IMG/VR virus record: IMGVR_UViG_3300031974_004842
Span: 1 to 27,934 of that record
Source of the DNA: a virus
Strand: one strand, 5' to 3'
Length of the DNA stretch: 27,934 bases
The notes below the pieces were generated by a model. The model had not been told where the DNA came from and did no database searches. It saw nothing but the letters and a program-made list of their open reading frames with translations. Position numbers and translations under genes: made by a program. Below are positions 1-7,800 of this stretch, piece by piece; the stretch's first letter is position 1; every line of letters begins with the position of its first letter.

Positions 1-151
1 CATTCGTTCGTGAATCACCAGTTAGGGGGTATTATGCCCCCTTATGTGTTGCCCGCCGTGTATATAAAACCCCCCACTTCCCTAAGCTATAAACGACCCA
101 GACCGACTTCTCTATATCAGACTCATAAAAAAAATTTTTCATATATAAAAA
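1..151 (+). other. Intergenic region at the window edge
   Basis: No gene is supported here. A TGA at 11-13 could end an upstream gene, but only three codons of it would be visible. The stretch holds a GC-rich hairpin (24-42), several TATA-like runs (61-67, 88-93) and an A8T5 tract at 127-139 that may bend the DNA just before the first gene. None of the TATA-like runs matches the late box TATAAATA seen elsewhere in this window. Confidence 0.5.
24..42 (+). terminator. GC hairpin, possible terminator of the upstream gene
   Basis: AGGGGG at 24-29 pairs perfectly with CCCCCT at 37-42 across a 7-base loop. It sits 11 bases after a TGA (11-13) that may end the preceding gene, which is where a terminator would be expected. 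No run of T follows (the next bases are TATGTGTTG), so it is not a canonical intrinsic terminator. It could instead be an mRNA-stabilising or processing hairpin. Confidence 0.3.
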
Positions 152-343
152 ATGGCAACAAGGTTCAAAGATATGCAAAAAAATCCGCAGGAAAATTTTA
201 CAACGATAGAGATCAATCCAGTGACTGGGGAGCATTATATTACAATACCTGAGTGGATTTGTGATGAAAGGGGGTGGTACGAGGGAGTAGAAGTAAACAT
301 CGAGGTTGAGAATGACTGTATTATTATTCGAGATCTTGAGTGA
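152..343 (+). CDS. Small AbrB/MazE-fold-like protein
   Basis: A 63-residue protein that is hydrophilic in its first 20 residues. From about residue 22 its pattern resembles the swapped-hairpin AbrB/SpoVT fold: strand 'YITIPEWIC', a short turn with 'RGWYEGVEV', then strands 'NIEV' and 'CIIIRDL'. Proteins with this fold bind DNA as dimers, acting as transition-state regulators or antitoxins. No toxin-like partner gene lies beside it, so a role as a small phage regulator is only a guess. The ATG at 152 lacks a clear Shine-Dalgarno sequence. A second ATG at 173 would remove seven residues before the fold begins, so the start is not certain. The stop at 341-343 abuts the -35 box of the next promoter. 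Confidence 0.6.
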   Translation: MATRFKDMQKNPQENFTTIEINPVTGEHYITIPEWICDERGWYEGVEVNIEVENDCIIIRDLE

Positions 344-372
344 TTGACTTTGTATAGATAGAGTGTTATGAT
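344..372 (+). promoter_or_regulatory. Sigma70-type promoter (early class)
   Basis: TTGACT at 344-349 and TATGAT at 367-372 are separated by exactly 17 bases. Each box differs from the bacterial consensus (TTGACA, TATAAT) at one position. It fills the 51-base gap before the glycosyltransferase gene at 395 and predicts transcription starting near 379. T4-like cyanophages use host-type sigma70 promoters for early genes, so this suggests that the genes from 395 onward can be expressed early, separately from the late baseplate operon. Confidence 0.7.
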
Positions 373-394
373 ATTGATGTAGTTACTTACTATT

Positions 395-1153
395 ATGGCT
401 AAAGGATTTACTGTAAAAGCAAAGGCACCCAAAGCGTCTGAGAGCACACAAGAATGGGACTATGAAAAAGCAAGAGAAATGGTGAAAGGCAAGGCCATTG
501 TGTTTTGCCTACCCGGTAGAGGAGTTTCTTATACATATCTCAAAAATTTTGTACAACTTTGTTTTGATTTGGTACAGGCAGGAGCAAGTATTCAGATCTC
601 ACAAGACTACAGTTCAATGGTAAACTTCGCACGTTGCAAGTGCCTTGGGGCAAATGTGCTGCGTGGACCCGATCAGATTCCATGGGACGGTAAGTTAAAG
701 TATGATTATCAGTTATGGATTGATAGTGACATTGTGTTCAACTCTGAGAAGTTCTATCAGTTAGTTCTGATGGATCAGGACATTGCGAGTGGATGGTATA
801 TGACTGAGGACGGTCGTACCACGAGTGTTGCACACTGGATGGAAGAGGATGATTTCCGTAACAATGGTGGAGTGATGAATCATGAAACTGGTGAGAGTAT
901 TTCCAAACGTCGCAAACCATTCACTGTTGACTATGCAGGATTTGGATGGTTATTGATCAAGCACGGAGTCTTTGAGCACGAAGACATGAAGTATCCATGG
1001 TTTGCACCAAAGATGCAAGTCTTTGAGTCTGGAGAGGTTCAGGACATGTGTGGAGAGGATGTAAGTTTCTGTCTGGATGCAAAGGAAGCAGGATTTGAGA
1101 TTTGGTGTGATCCTCGCATTCGCGTTGGACACGAAAAGACTCGGGTGATCTGA
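395..1153 (+). CDS. Glycosyltransferase-like protein, GT-A fold
   Basis: A 252-residue protein. After a Lys/Ala-rich start of about 35 residues it shows a GT-A (family 2-like) pattern: strand 'KAIVFCLPGRG' (33-43), a helix, then 'LWIDSDIVF' with the DxD motif at D110 and D112. DxD motifs coordinate the metal and nucleotide-sugar. An acidic 'GEDVSFCLDA' (220-229) and a late histidine in 'VGHEKTR' (H246) resemble the catalytic-base and metal-ligand region of such enzymes. It should transfer a sugar, but the substrate and acceptor cannot be read from sequence. Candidates are host surface glycan, phage DNA or virion proteins. It has its own sigma70-type promoter and overlaps the next gene by one base (TGATG). 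There is no signal peptide or membrane segment, so it is probably cytoplasmic. Confidence 0.72.
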   Translation: MAKGFTVKAKAPKASESTQEWDYEKAREMVKGKAIVFCLPGRGVSYTYLKNFVQLCFDLVQAGASIQISQDYSSMVNFARCKCLGANVLRGPDQIPWDGKLKYDYQLWIDSDIVFNSEKFYQLVLMDQDIASGWYMTEDGRTTSVAHWMEEDDFRNNGGVMNHETGESISKRRKPFTVDYAGFGWLLIKHGVFEHEDMKYPWFAPKMQVFESGEVQDMCGEDVSFCLDAKEAGFEIWCDPRIRVGHEKTRVI

Positions 1154-1314
1154 TGATACAGACAGAGTATACAATTCTCCATAAAGGGAAAGTTCTTCAT
1201 AAAGGATTGACGGAGGAGGAATACTTTGATATAATGGAGGACCTTTCGGTAGAGTATTATCAGAAAGGTTCTCCAAGACCACAAGATTTGGAAACCAAGA
1301 CTATTAAGATTTAA
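1153..1314 (+). CDS. Small hypothetical protein (53 aa)
   Basis: The ATG overlaps the stop of the glycosyltransferase gene in TGATG, so the two are probably translationally coupled; no separate Shine-Dalgarno sequence is evident. The product starts 'MIQTEYTILHKGKVLHKG', which looks like a short beta hairpin, followed by an acidic helix 'LTEEEYFDIMEDLSVEYYQ' and a polar tail. There is no membrane segment or metal-binding motif. I believe similar short proteins occur in cyanophages as conserved hypotheticals, but I cannot name a family. The spacing to both neighbours and the intact frame support a real gene. Confidence 0.65.
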   Translation: MIQTEYTILHKGKVLHKGLTEEEYFDIMEDLSVEYYQKGSPRPQDLETKTIKI

Positions 1315-1323
1315 GGAGTGATT

Positions 1324-1473
1324 ATGGCAGTACGTTCAAAGGTTGGATTGGTCAAAGACGGTTTTATGCCTGGGAAACCCAAAAAAACTCGTCAGGGAAG
1401 TGGTAAGCACACGAAGTATGCAGCTACGTCTCGTAATGGGAAGCGTAAGATGTACAGAGGTCAAGGTCGATAA
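1324..1473 (+). CDS. Small highly basic hypothetical protein (49 aa)
   Basis: The ATG is preceded by a strong Shine-Dalgarno AAGGAG (1313-1318), which overlaps the stop codon of the previous gene. The 49-residue product is rich in Lys, Arg and Gly ('GKPKKTRQGSGKHTKYAA', 'SRNGKRKMYRGQGR') with almost no acidic residues. It is likely unstructured or nucleic-acid-binding; binding to DNA, RNA or ribosomes is inference from charge alone. Its stop codon lies eight bases before the next gene's start at 1481, so it is part of the same transcription unit as the glycosyltransferase. Confidence 0.68.
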   Translation: MAVRSKVGLVKDGFMPGKPKKTRQGSGKHTKYAATSRNGKRKMYRGQGR

Positions 1474-1480
1474 TGGAACA

Positions 1481-2164
1481 ATGATTGATGACGATACACA
1501 AGCATGGGAAGCATATCCTTCATTTCGATGGGTATTCAATAAACTTGAAGTTGCAATGCGATTTGGTTATGAGTGTGGACCTGCCTGTGTACCAATCAAG
1601 AAAAAGGGTAATTACATTATAAGACCCATTTACAACTTATTCGGACAAGGTATTGGTGCTAAAAAACAATACCTTGATCCTGAATTACATACCGAAGAGA
1701 TGATTCTTCATGAACATGTGCCTCCTGGATATTTCTGGTGTGAGTATCTAAAGGGGCAGCATTATAGTATTGACTATAAACGTGAAAATGAACGATGGAT
1801 TCCTTTTAGTGCAATGATTGGAAAGCATGAAACAGAAGAAAATCTAACAAGATTTGAAGTATGGGAAAAAATTGAACTACCAAATTTTACTTTACCCGAT
1901 TTCATTCATCAAATTGATGTGGAATACTTGAATATTGAATCAAAAAACGGCAAACCATTTGAGATTCACCTTCGGACTGGTAATGATCAGATATGGGATC
2001 TACCAATGGGTTCAAAAGTTTATCCAATATGGGATGAGGAGAGTATGAATCACAAGAAAAACTTAAAATTCTCGCCAAATCATCAATCAGATCTTCGTTT
2101 TTACTCGGCAGATGGGCATTTAAGTGATGTAAGGCGTGGATTTTACATTGAAGAAGCAAAATAA
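1481..2164 (+). CDS. ATP-grasp-like protein
   Basis: A 227-residue protein with three features in the right order for an ATP-grasp ligase. These are 'NYIIRPIYNLFGQGIGAKK' (44-62, resembling the nucleotide-binding K/R-P...G.G loop), 'YFWCEYLKGQHYSIDY' (84-99, like the E-F/Y-x-x-G-x-x-Y-S-x-D strand pair) and 'VEYLNIE..GKPFEIHLR' (148-165, like the E...E-I-N-x-R metal-binding strand, with His in place of Asn). ATP-grasp enzymes join a carboxylate to an amine or similar group via an acyl-phosphate; the substrate here is unknown. The open frame extends upstream to an ATG at 1343, but that would overlap the basic-protein gene by 131 bases. ATG 1481 starts just after that gene and is preferred. It has only a weak GGA upstream. 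Confidence 0.55.
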   Translation: MIDDDTQAWEAYPSFRWVFNKLEVAMRFGYECGPACVPIKKKGNYIIRPIYNLFGQGIGAKKQYLDPELHTEEMILHEHVPPGYFWCEYLKGQHYSIDYKRENERWIPFSAMIGKHETEENLTRFEVWEKIELPNFTLPDFIHQIDVEYLNIESKNGKPFEIHLRTGNDQIWDLPMGSKVYPIWDEESMNHKKNLKFSPNHQSDLRFYSADGHLSDVRRGFYIEEAK

Positions 2165-2167
2165 ATA
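2160..2167 (+). promoter_or_regulatory. Possible late promoter box variant (AATAAATA)
   Basis: AATAAATA overlaps the stop codon of the ATP-grasp-like gene and lies 56 bases before the 59-residue gene. It differs from the late box TATAAATA by the first base. In this A+T-rich sequence such a match could be chance. Confidence 0.25.
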
Positions 2168-2198
2168 CAAAAAAGGGATAGAAACCCCTCAAAAAGTT

Positions 2199-2215
2199 CT
2201 GATTGTACTAATCAG
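2199..2215 (+). promoter_or_regulatory. Hairpin abutting the Shine-Dalgarno of the 59-aa gene
   Basis: CTGATT (2199-2204) pairs perfectly with AATCAG (2210-2215) around the loop GTACT. The 3' arm overlaps the first two bases of the Shine-Dalgarno AGGAG (2214-2218) that serves the ATG at 2224. This geometry could limit ribosome access or present the site. A 6-bp stem is short, so function is uncertain. Confidence 0.4.
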
Positions 2216-2223
2216 GAGTCAAA

Positions 2224-2403
2224 ATGGGCAACTCACCCGTCGATAGAAACGCAAACATCATGAGAGAAGTGTGGGGAACAACAAGTTTAACGTCAGATTA
2301 TTGGTCATTGCCCCATGAAACGAATGATAATGCAGAAGAAAGAGTAATTCAAGAAATTATGCATGATGATTTGAAGAAAGGACAAAAGAATCTGCAGGAA
2401 TAG
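2224..2403 (+). CDS. Small hypothetical protein (59 aa)
   Basis: An ATG with a good Shine-Dalgarno (AGGAG at 2214-2218, five bases before the start) opens a 59-codon frame ending in TAG at 2401-2403, directly before the late promoter of gp25. The product starts 'MGNSPVDRNANIMREVWG', has a central Ser/Thr stretch and ends in an acidic then basic helix ('ETNDNAEERVIQEIMHDD', 'LKKGQKNLQ'). I do not recognise a family. There is no membrane segment or cysteine. The ribosome binding site and the exact fit between neighbours support a real gene. Confidence 0.62.
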   Translation: MGNSPVDRNANIMREVWGTTSLTSDYWSLPHETNDNAEERVIQEIMHDDLKKGQKNLQE

Positions 2404-2405
2404 GG

Positions 2406-2413
2406 TATAAATA
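2406..2413 (+). promoter_or_regulatory. T4-type late promoter upstream of gp25
   Basis: An exact match to the T4 late promoter box TATAAATA, in the 32-base gap between the 59-residue gene and gp25 (ATG 2436). In T4 this box is read by RNA polymerase carrying gp55 with gp33 and the sliding clamp. It should drive gp25, gp6 and the giant gp7-like gene, which follow with one-base gaps. Confidence 0.75.
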
Positions 2414-2435
2414 AAATTAAGAAAACTCTTTTCCA

Positions 2436-2837
2436 ATGGCAGTTCAAAGGATATCAAGGGCATTTAAGGATATTAGCTTATCTTTTGTGCCTCATCCTGT
2501 AACAAAGGACCTACCGATATTAAAAAATGAGAGTGCGATTCGTCGTGCGGTAAGAAATATTGTACAAACGATTCCAACAGAAAGATTTTTCAACTCTCTG
2601 TTGGGATCTGATGTAAGGAGAAGTTTATTTGAATTTGTTGATTTTGGTACTGCATCCGTAATTCAAGATCAAATTCAAATTGCAGTTGAAAATTTTGAAG
2701 AAAGAGTCGAAAATATAATTGTTCAAGTTGATCCAATATTTGACGAAAATTCTTTTAATGTAACTGTTATATTCGACATTGTAGGTCAAGAGTTTCCAAC
2801 ACAAGAATATTCATTCCTCTTAGAGGCAACCAGATAA
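2436..2837 (+). CDS. 25: Baseplate wedge subunit gp25
   Basis: A 133-residue protein, essentially the length of T4 gp25 (132). It has the gpW/gp25 family pattern: basic N-terminus 'MAVQRISRAFKDI', then 'KNESAIRRAVRNIV', then 'ERFFNSLLGSDVRRSLFEF', a helix ('AVENFEERVENIIVQV') and C-terminal strands. In contractile-tail phages gp25 sits in the wedge core and contacts the first sheath layer, priming sheath polymerisation. It follows a late promoter by 22 bases. A convincing Shine-Dalgarno is absent. Only the base at 2838 separates it from gp6, so the two are probably translated in a coupled way. The assignment is confident from both sequence pattern and gene order. Confidence 0.92.
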   Translation: MAVQRISRAFKDISLSFVPHPVTKDLPILKNESAIRRAVRNIVQTIPTERFFNSLLGSDVRRSLFEFVDFGTASVIQDQIQIAVENFEERVENIIVQVDPIFDENSFNVTVIFDIVGQEFPTQEYSFLLEATR

Positions 2838-2838
2838 A

Positions 2839-4815
2839 ATGCCTTTTACAAAATTTTCAAATTTAGACTTTGACCAGATAAAGACATCCATCAAGGATTA
2901 TCTTCGTGCCAACTCAACATTCACGGATTTTGACTTTGAAGGATCAAATTTTTCTGTTTTAATCGACACGTTAGCATATAACACATATATTACAGCATTT
3001 AACTCTAATATGATTGTGAATGAATCCTTTTTGGATTCTGCAACATTGAGAGAAAATGTAGTTTCACTTGCATCTAATATTGGTTATTTGCCTCGTTCTA
3101 GAAACGCATCTAAGGCACAAATATCCTTCGACGTAACAACCACCGAAGACACCCCTACACTTACTCTCAAGGCAGGTATAGTGTGTGTAGGAAGTGCTAA
3201 TGATACTTCATACACCTTTGCTATATCGGAGGATATTACAGCAAATGTCGTAGATGGTACGGCATCATTTAGTAACATTGATGTATATCAAGGAATATTT
3301 TTAACAAAACAATTTAGATATGATGGTTCTTTAGATCAGAGATTTATTCTGAATAATTCTTTCATTGATACCTCGACATTAAAAGTTTACATCAAAAGGG
3401 AATCCGAGAGTGGTATTGGAATAGAATATACGGCATCAGAAAATATTTTTAATGTTGATAAAAATTCCAGAATTTATTTCATCCAAGAAGTTCAAGATGA
3501 AAAATATGAATTACTTTTTGGTGATGGAATTATTGGTAAAAAATTAGGAGATGAGGTCGGATCTGATGGAACTATCATAACTGCAAATTATCTCATAACA
3601 GATGGTAGAGATGGTAATGGTGCAACATCATTCTCTTTTTCCGGAACCTTAGAAACATCGTCCTCTACAGTTATTGATCCGGGCACGATAATTATTACAA
3701 CAAATCAAACATCACAAAATGGTGCTGACATTGAGTCTATAAGTTCTATTAAATATTTTGCACCTAAAATATATGCATCACAATACAGAGCAGTTACTGG
3801 AAGAGATTATGAATCTATTATTAAAACAATCTATCCAGATACTGAATCTGTATCTGTAGTTGGAGGGGAGCAGTTAGATCCACCAGAATTTGGAACCGTT
3901 CAAATTGGCATTAAACCAAAGAATGGTTCTTTTTTATCAGACTTCAATAAATCTCAAATATTATCAAAATTAAAGCAGTTTTCTGTTTCTGGAATCAATC
4001 AGAAAATAGTTGACCTTAAAATTCTTTATGTGGAACTGGACAGTTCTGTATATTATAATTATTCTCAAGTTTCAAGTTTAGATACATTAAAGACTTCTGT
4101 AACCAATTCTTTAGAAGAATATTCAAAGTCATTGGATCTGAATAAATTTGGGGGAAGAATAAGATACAGTAAAATACAACAGGTTATTGATAATACAAAT
4201 ACTGCAATTACGTCTAATATCACAAAGGTTATTATTCGAAGAGATTTGAGGGTAGCACTGAATAAATTTGCACAGTATGAATTATGTTTTGGAAATAGAT
4301 TTCATGTAAATCCTCAGGGTAGAAATATTAAATCTACAGGATTTAAAATTGAAGGAGAATCATCGACAGTATATCTAAGAGATGTCCCAGATGTATCTGT
4401 AAATCAATCTTCTATCACTACTGCAAGTGAAGCATCGAATGTTTTTCTAACTAGACCAAACCAATTAGTATCAAAGACAGGAAAACTTTCTATTTTTAAA
4501 ATTGATGATAATGGTAATATTATTACTGTTGCCAAAGATGTAGGTACGGTCAATTATGAAAAAGGTGAGATTATTATCAACACTATAAAAATTACTCAAA
4601 CTTCATCACCTAATGGAATTGTAGAAATTCAGGCATTCCCAGAATCCAATGATGTTGTTGGATTAAGAGATCTTTATATCACTTTAGATATCTCAAAAAG
4701 TACAATAAATATGGTAAGAGATGTAATTGCATCTGGAGATGAAATTTCAGGAACCAGATTTGTTAATGATTTCTATACATCAAGTTACTCAAACGGAAAT
4801 TTAGTAAGAAAGTAA
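2839..4815 (+). CDS. 6: Baseplate wedge subunit gp6
   Basis: A 658-residue protein, close to T4 gp6 (660). The N-terminus has the characteristic opening of the gp6/J-like family: 'FDQIKTSIKDYLRANSTFTD' followed by 'FSVLIDTLAYNTYITAFN' and 'SATLRENVVSLASNIGY'. Further on are 'YELLFGDGIIGKKLGDEVG' and 'YRAVTGRDYESIIKTIYPD', both typical of this family. gp6 forms the dimeric ring that holds the wedges together and works with gp25, gp7 and gp53. It lies between gp25 and the gp7-like gene, with one base on either side. Nothing about its length or frame is abnormal, in contrast to its downstream neighbour. Confidence 0.93.
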   Translation: MPFTKFSNLDFDQIKTSIKDYLRANSTFTDFDFEGSNFSVLIDTLAYNTYITAFNSNMIVNESFLDSATLRENVVSLASNIGYLPRSRNASKAQISFDVTTTEDTPTLTLKAGIVCVGSANDTSYTFAISEDITANVVDGTASFSNIDVYQGIFLTKQFRYDGSLDQRFILNNSFIDTSTLKVYIKRESESGIGIEYTASENIFNVDKNSRIYFIQEVQDEKYELLFGDGIIGKKLGDEVGSDGTIITANYLITDGRDGNGATSFSFSGTLETSSSTVIDPGTIIITTNQTSQNGADIESISSIKYFAPKIYASQYRAVTGRDYESIIKTIYPDTESVSVVGGEQLDPPEFGTVQIGIKPKNGSFLSDFNKSQILSKLKQFSVSGINQKIVDLKILYVELDSSVYYNYSQVSSLDTLKTSVTNSLEEYSKSLDLNKFGGRIRYSKIQQVIDNTNTAITSNITKVIIRRDLRVALNKFAQYELCFGNRFHVNPQGRNIKSTGFKIEGESSTVYLRDVPDVSVNQSSITTASEASNVFLTRPNQLVSKTGKLSIFKIDDNGNIITVAKDVGTVNYEKGEIIINTIKITQTSSPNGIVEIQAFPESNDVVGLRDLYITLDISKSTINMVRDVIASGDEISGTRFVNDFYTSSYSNGNLVRK

Positions 4816-4816
4816 T

Positions 4817-7800
4817 ATGATACAAACTGGATTTGATTCTAGAATAAAAGTACAAGACATTATTGAAAGTCAACTTCCAAGTTTTATTTTGGAAGAAAGT
4901 CCGAACGCTTCAGAATTTCTAAAGCAATATTATATTTCTCAGGAATATCAAAGTGGACCAACTGATATTGTTGATAATTTAGATCAATATCTAAAACTTG
5001 ACAATCTAACTCCTGAGGTTGTCGTTGATAGTACAACATTATCAGCAGATATAAGTGAGAGTGATACTATAATTTCTGTCTCAAGTACAAAGGGATTTCC
5101 AAATCAATATGGATTATTAAAAATTGATGATGAAATCATTACATATACTTCAATAGAAGATAATACTTTTGTTGGATGTGTTCGTGGATTTAGTGGTATT
5201 ACAAATTATCATCATACTCTAGATCAACAAGAACTTATATTTTCAACGTCAACATCGGAATCGCATACAAGTGGTTCATCGATTCAAAATTTAAGTTCTT
5301 TATTTTTAAAAGAGTTTTATAAAAAACTAAAATATACATTTGCTCCTGGATTTGAGGACATAGCATTTGCTGAAGATCTTGATGTTGGAAATTTTTTAAA
5401 GAGAATTAAAGATTTTTATGCATCAAAAGGAACGGAAGAATCGATAAGAATACTTTTCAATGTAATATTTGGAGAAACTCCAAAGGTCATAAACCTAGAA
5501 GAGTATTTAATTAAATCTTCTTCTTCAAATTATGTAAGAAGAGAAATCATTATAGCAGAGTTAATAACAGGAAATCCTTTAAATGTAGAGGGGCAGACAC
5601 TATTTAAAAATGGAGATACAAGTACATCAGCTCCAATTTCATCAGTAGAAACTTTTACTAAAAAGGGAAAACAATTTTATAAGTTAGAACTTTTTATTGG
5701 TTATGATGATAAGTCTTTAATTGAAGGAAATTTCACCGCAACACCTAATACAAAAGTATTAGAATCTGTTTCTATAGGATCTTCTGTTATTTCTGTAGAT
5801 TCTACTATTGGATTTTCAGATTCGGGTACTTTATTTTCCGGAACTAACACAATAACATATACTGAGAAAAGTGTAAATCAATTCTTTGGATGTTCTGGAA
5901 TTGCGTCACCGATTGATGCTACAGATAATATTAGATCCGATGATACTTATTTCTCATATGAAAATGGGGACATTAATAAGAAAGTAGAATTTATAATCTT
6001 TAATGTCATTTCTGGATTTGTTCAGGATGATAATGGTAGAGGAATTCATGAGAATGATCCTATAACAGTTAAGAGTCCCGGAGATAAAATCAACAATACG
6101 GGAAAGAATTTTAAAGAGATATTTGCAAATTCTTGGATTTATAATACTAGATCGAGATATCAAATAACGGATAATAGTTCTTTTAAATTGGGATCTAAAA
6201 TTGAAAAATCTAGTTTAAAAATTGGTGACGAAATTGAAGTTTTAGATAGAAACACAGAAAATGTAGTATCCACCAATTCTTATATCAATTCAATTGATGA
6301 ATCTGCAAATACAATAAGTGTAGAAAATGCTCCTACATTAGCATCAAATGGATTATATGATGTTAGAAGAAAATTAAACAAATCAAAATCATCATCAGTT
6401 CCATTTGAATATGGAGATAATTCTATTATTTCAGATGTTTTGAATGTTTATTCAGAAAAGAATGAATATGCTTATGTTGCATCAAATTCATTACCTTCCC
6501 AAGAAAATGATACTATCTCTTATAGAACTAATATAGAACTTGAGATAAGTTCGGTAGGTATCTCTACTGCTGACAATTTTTCAGACTATGATGCCTTAAA
6601 TCAAGTATATACAAGCTTTTTTGTAACTTCTGTCCCATTTTTTACTGGAGATAGGGTTTATTATTTACCAGAAAATGAATCTTTAATCGGACTTGATGAG
6701 GGTTCTTATTATATTGAAGTTTTATCTGGAAATAAATTTAGAATTTATGCTTCTCCATATCTCATAGGAACATCAAATTACATAACTTTTAATTACTCAG
6801 ATGAAAATAATATAGGAAATCATACCTTTGTTCTATATTCTCAAAGAAGTTTAGAGATTGGAAATGAAAATTTATTGAAAAAATTTCCATTAGAGAAAAA
6901 TATTAAAAAAGGATCTGGAGAAGAAACTACTCCTGGAAAAGTGGGAATGCTTATTAATGGGGTAGAAATATTAAATTATAAGTCTAAAGATTTAATTTAT
7001 TATGGACCATTAAGTTCTTCAAATGTTATTTCTGGTGGTGAAGATTATGATGTTATTAACCCCCCACAGATTGAGGTTGGATCTTATTTGGGTGTAGGAA
7101 CTACTGCAAAAATACAACCAGTCATAAGTGGAAGTTTTGAAAAAATTTATGTAGATAGTCAAGATTATGATATAGAAAATATTGTCTCCATTAATATTAG
7201 TGGTGGAAATGGGTCCGGAGTAAATATCGAACCTGTTCTGAAGAAAAAATTCAGAAGTGTATCTTTTGACTCTAAAGAATTTTCAAATGGTGGTGGTGTT
7301 AGTACAACTACAAATCAAATTCAATTTTTAACTGATCATAATTTTATAGATGGACAAGAAATTATATACACTCCAGTAGGAAGTAATTCTATAAGTATAG
7401 GAACTGATTTATCATCATCTTCAAGTGTTCCATCTGGAGCATCATTTTATGTTCAAGTAGATAATAATTCTACTATAACTTTGTATAATTCCTTAAGTGA
7501 TCAACAATCCCAAACTAATCCTGTTGGAATATATTCTGGATCTTTAGGAACACATAGGTTTACTTCCTCAAAATCAAAAAATCAATTAGATTCTATTAAA
7601 ATTTTAGATGGTGGAAGTGGATATACAAATCGTAAGTTGATTGTTGAACCCTCTGGGATATCGACATTCAATGATACGATTACTTTTAAAAATCATGGAT
7701 TTAATGATGGAGAAATAATTGAATATGAGTATGAAACATCAGCAATATCTGGAATTTCTACAAATAATCAACATTATGTCTTAAAAGTAAGTGATGATGC

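Noticed and set aside
61-95. TATA-like runs (TATATAAA, TATAAACG) as a promoter for the AbrB-like gene
   Set aside because: Neither matches the late box, and no -35 box is found at a suitable distance from either.
10-252. An 80-codon open frame on the + strand at the window start
   Set aside because: It covers the hairpin and the A-tract and overlaps the AbrB-like gene out of frame. Its product is low in structure and it has no ribosome binding site.
950-1284. Minus-strand open frames opposite the glycosyltransferase and the 53-aa gene
   Set aside because: They lie opposite well-supported genes, have no promoter or ribosome binding site, and give no recognisable product.
1343-1480. Upstream ATG extending the ATP-grasp-like gene by 46 codons
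   Set aside because: It would overlap the small basic gene (1324-1473), which has a strong Shine-Dalgarno. The added residues look like that gene read out of frame.
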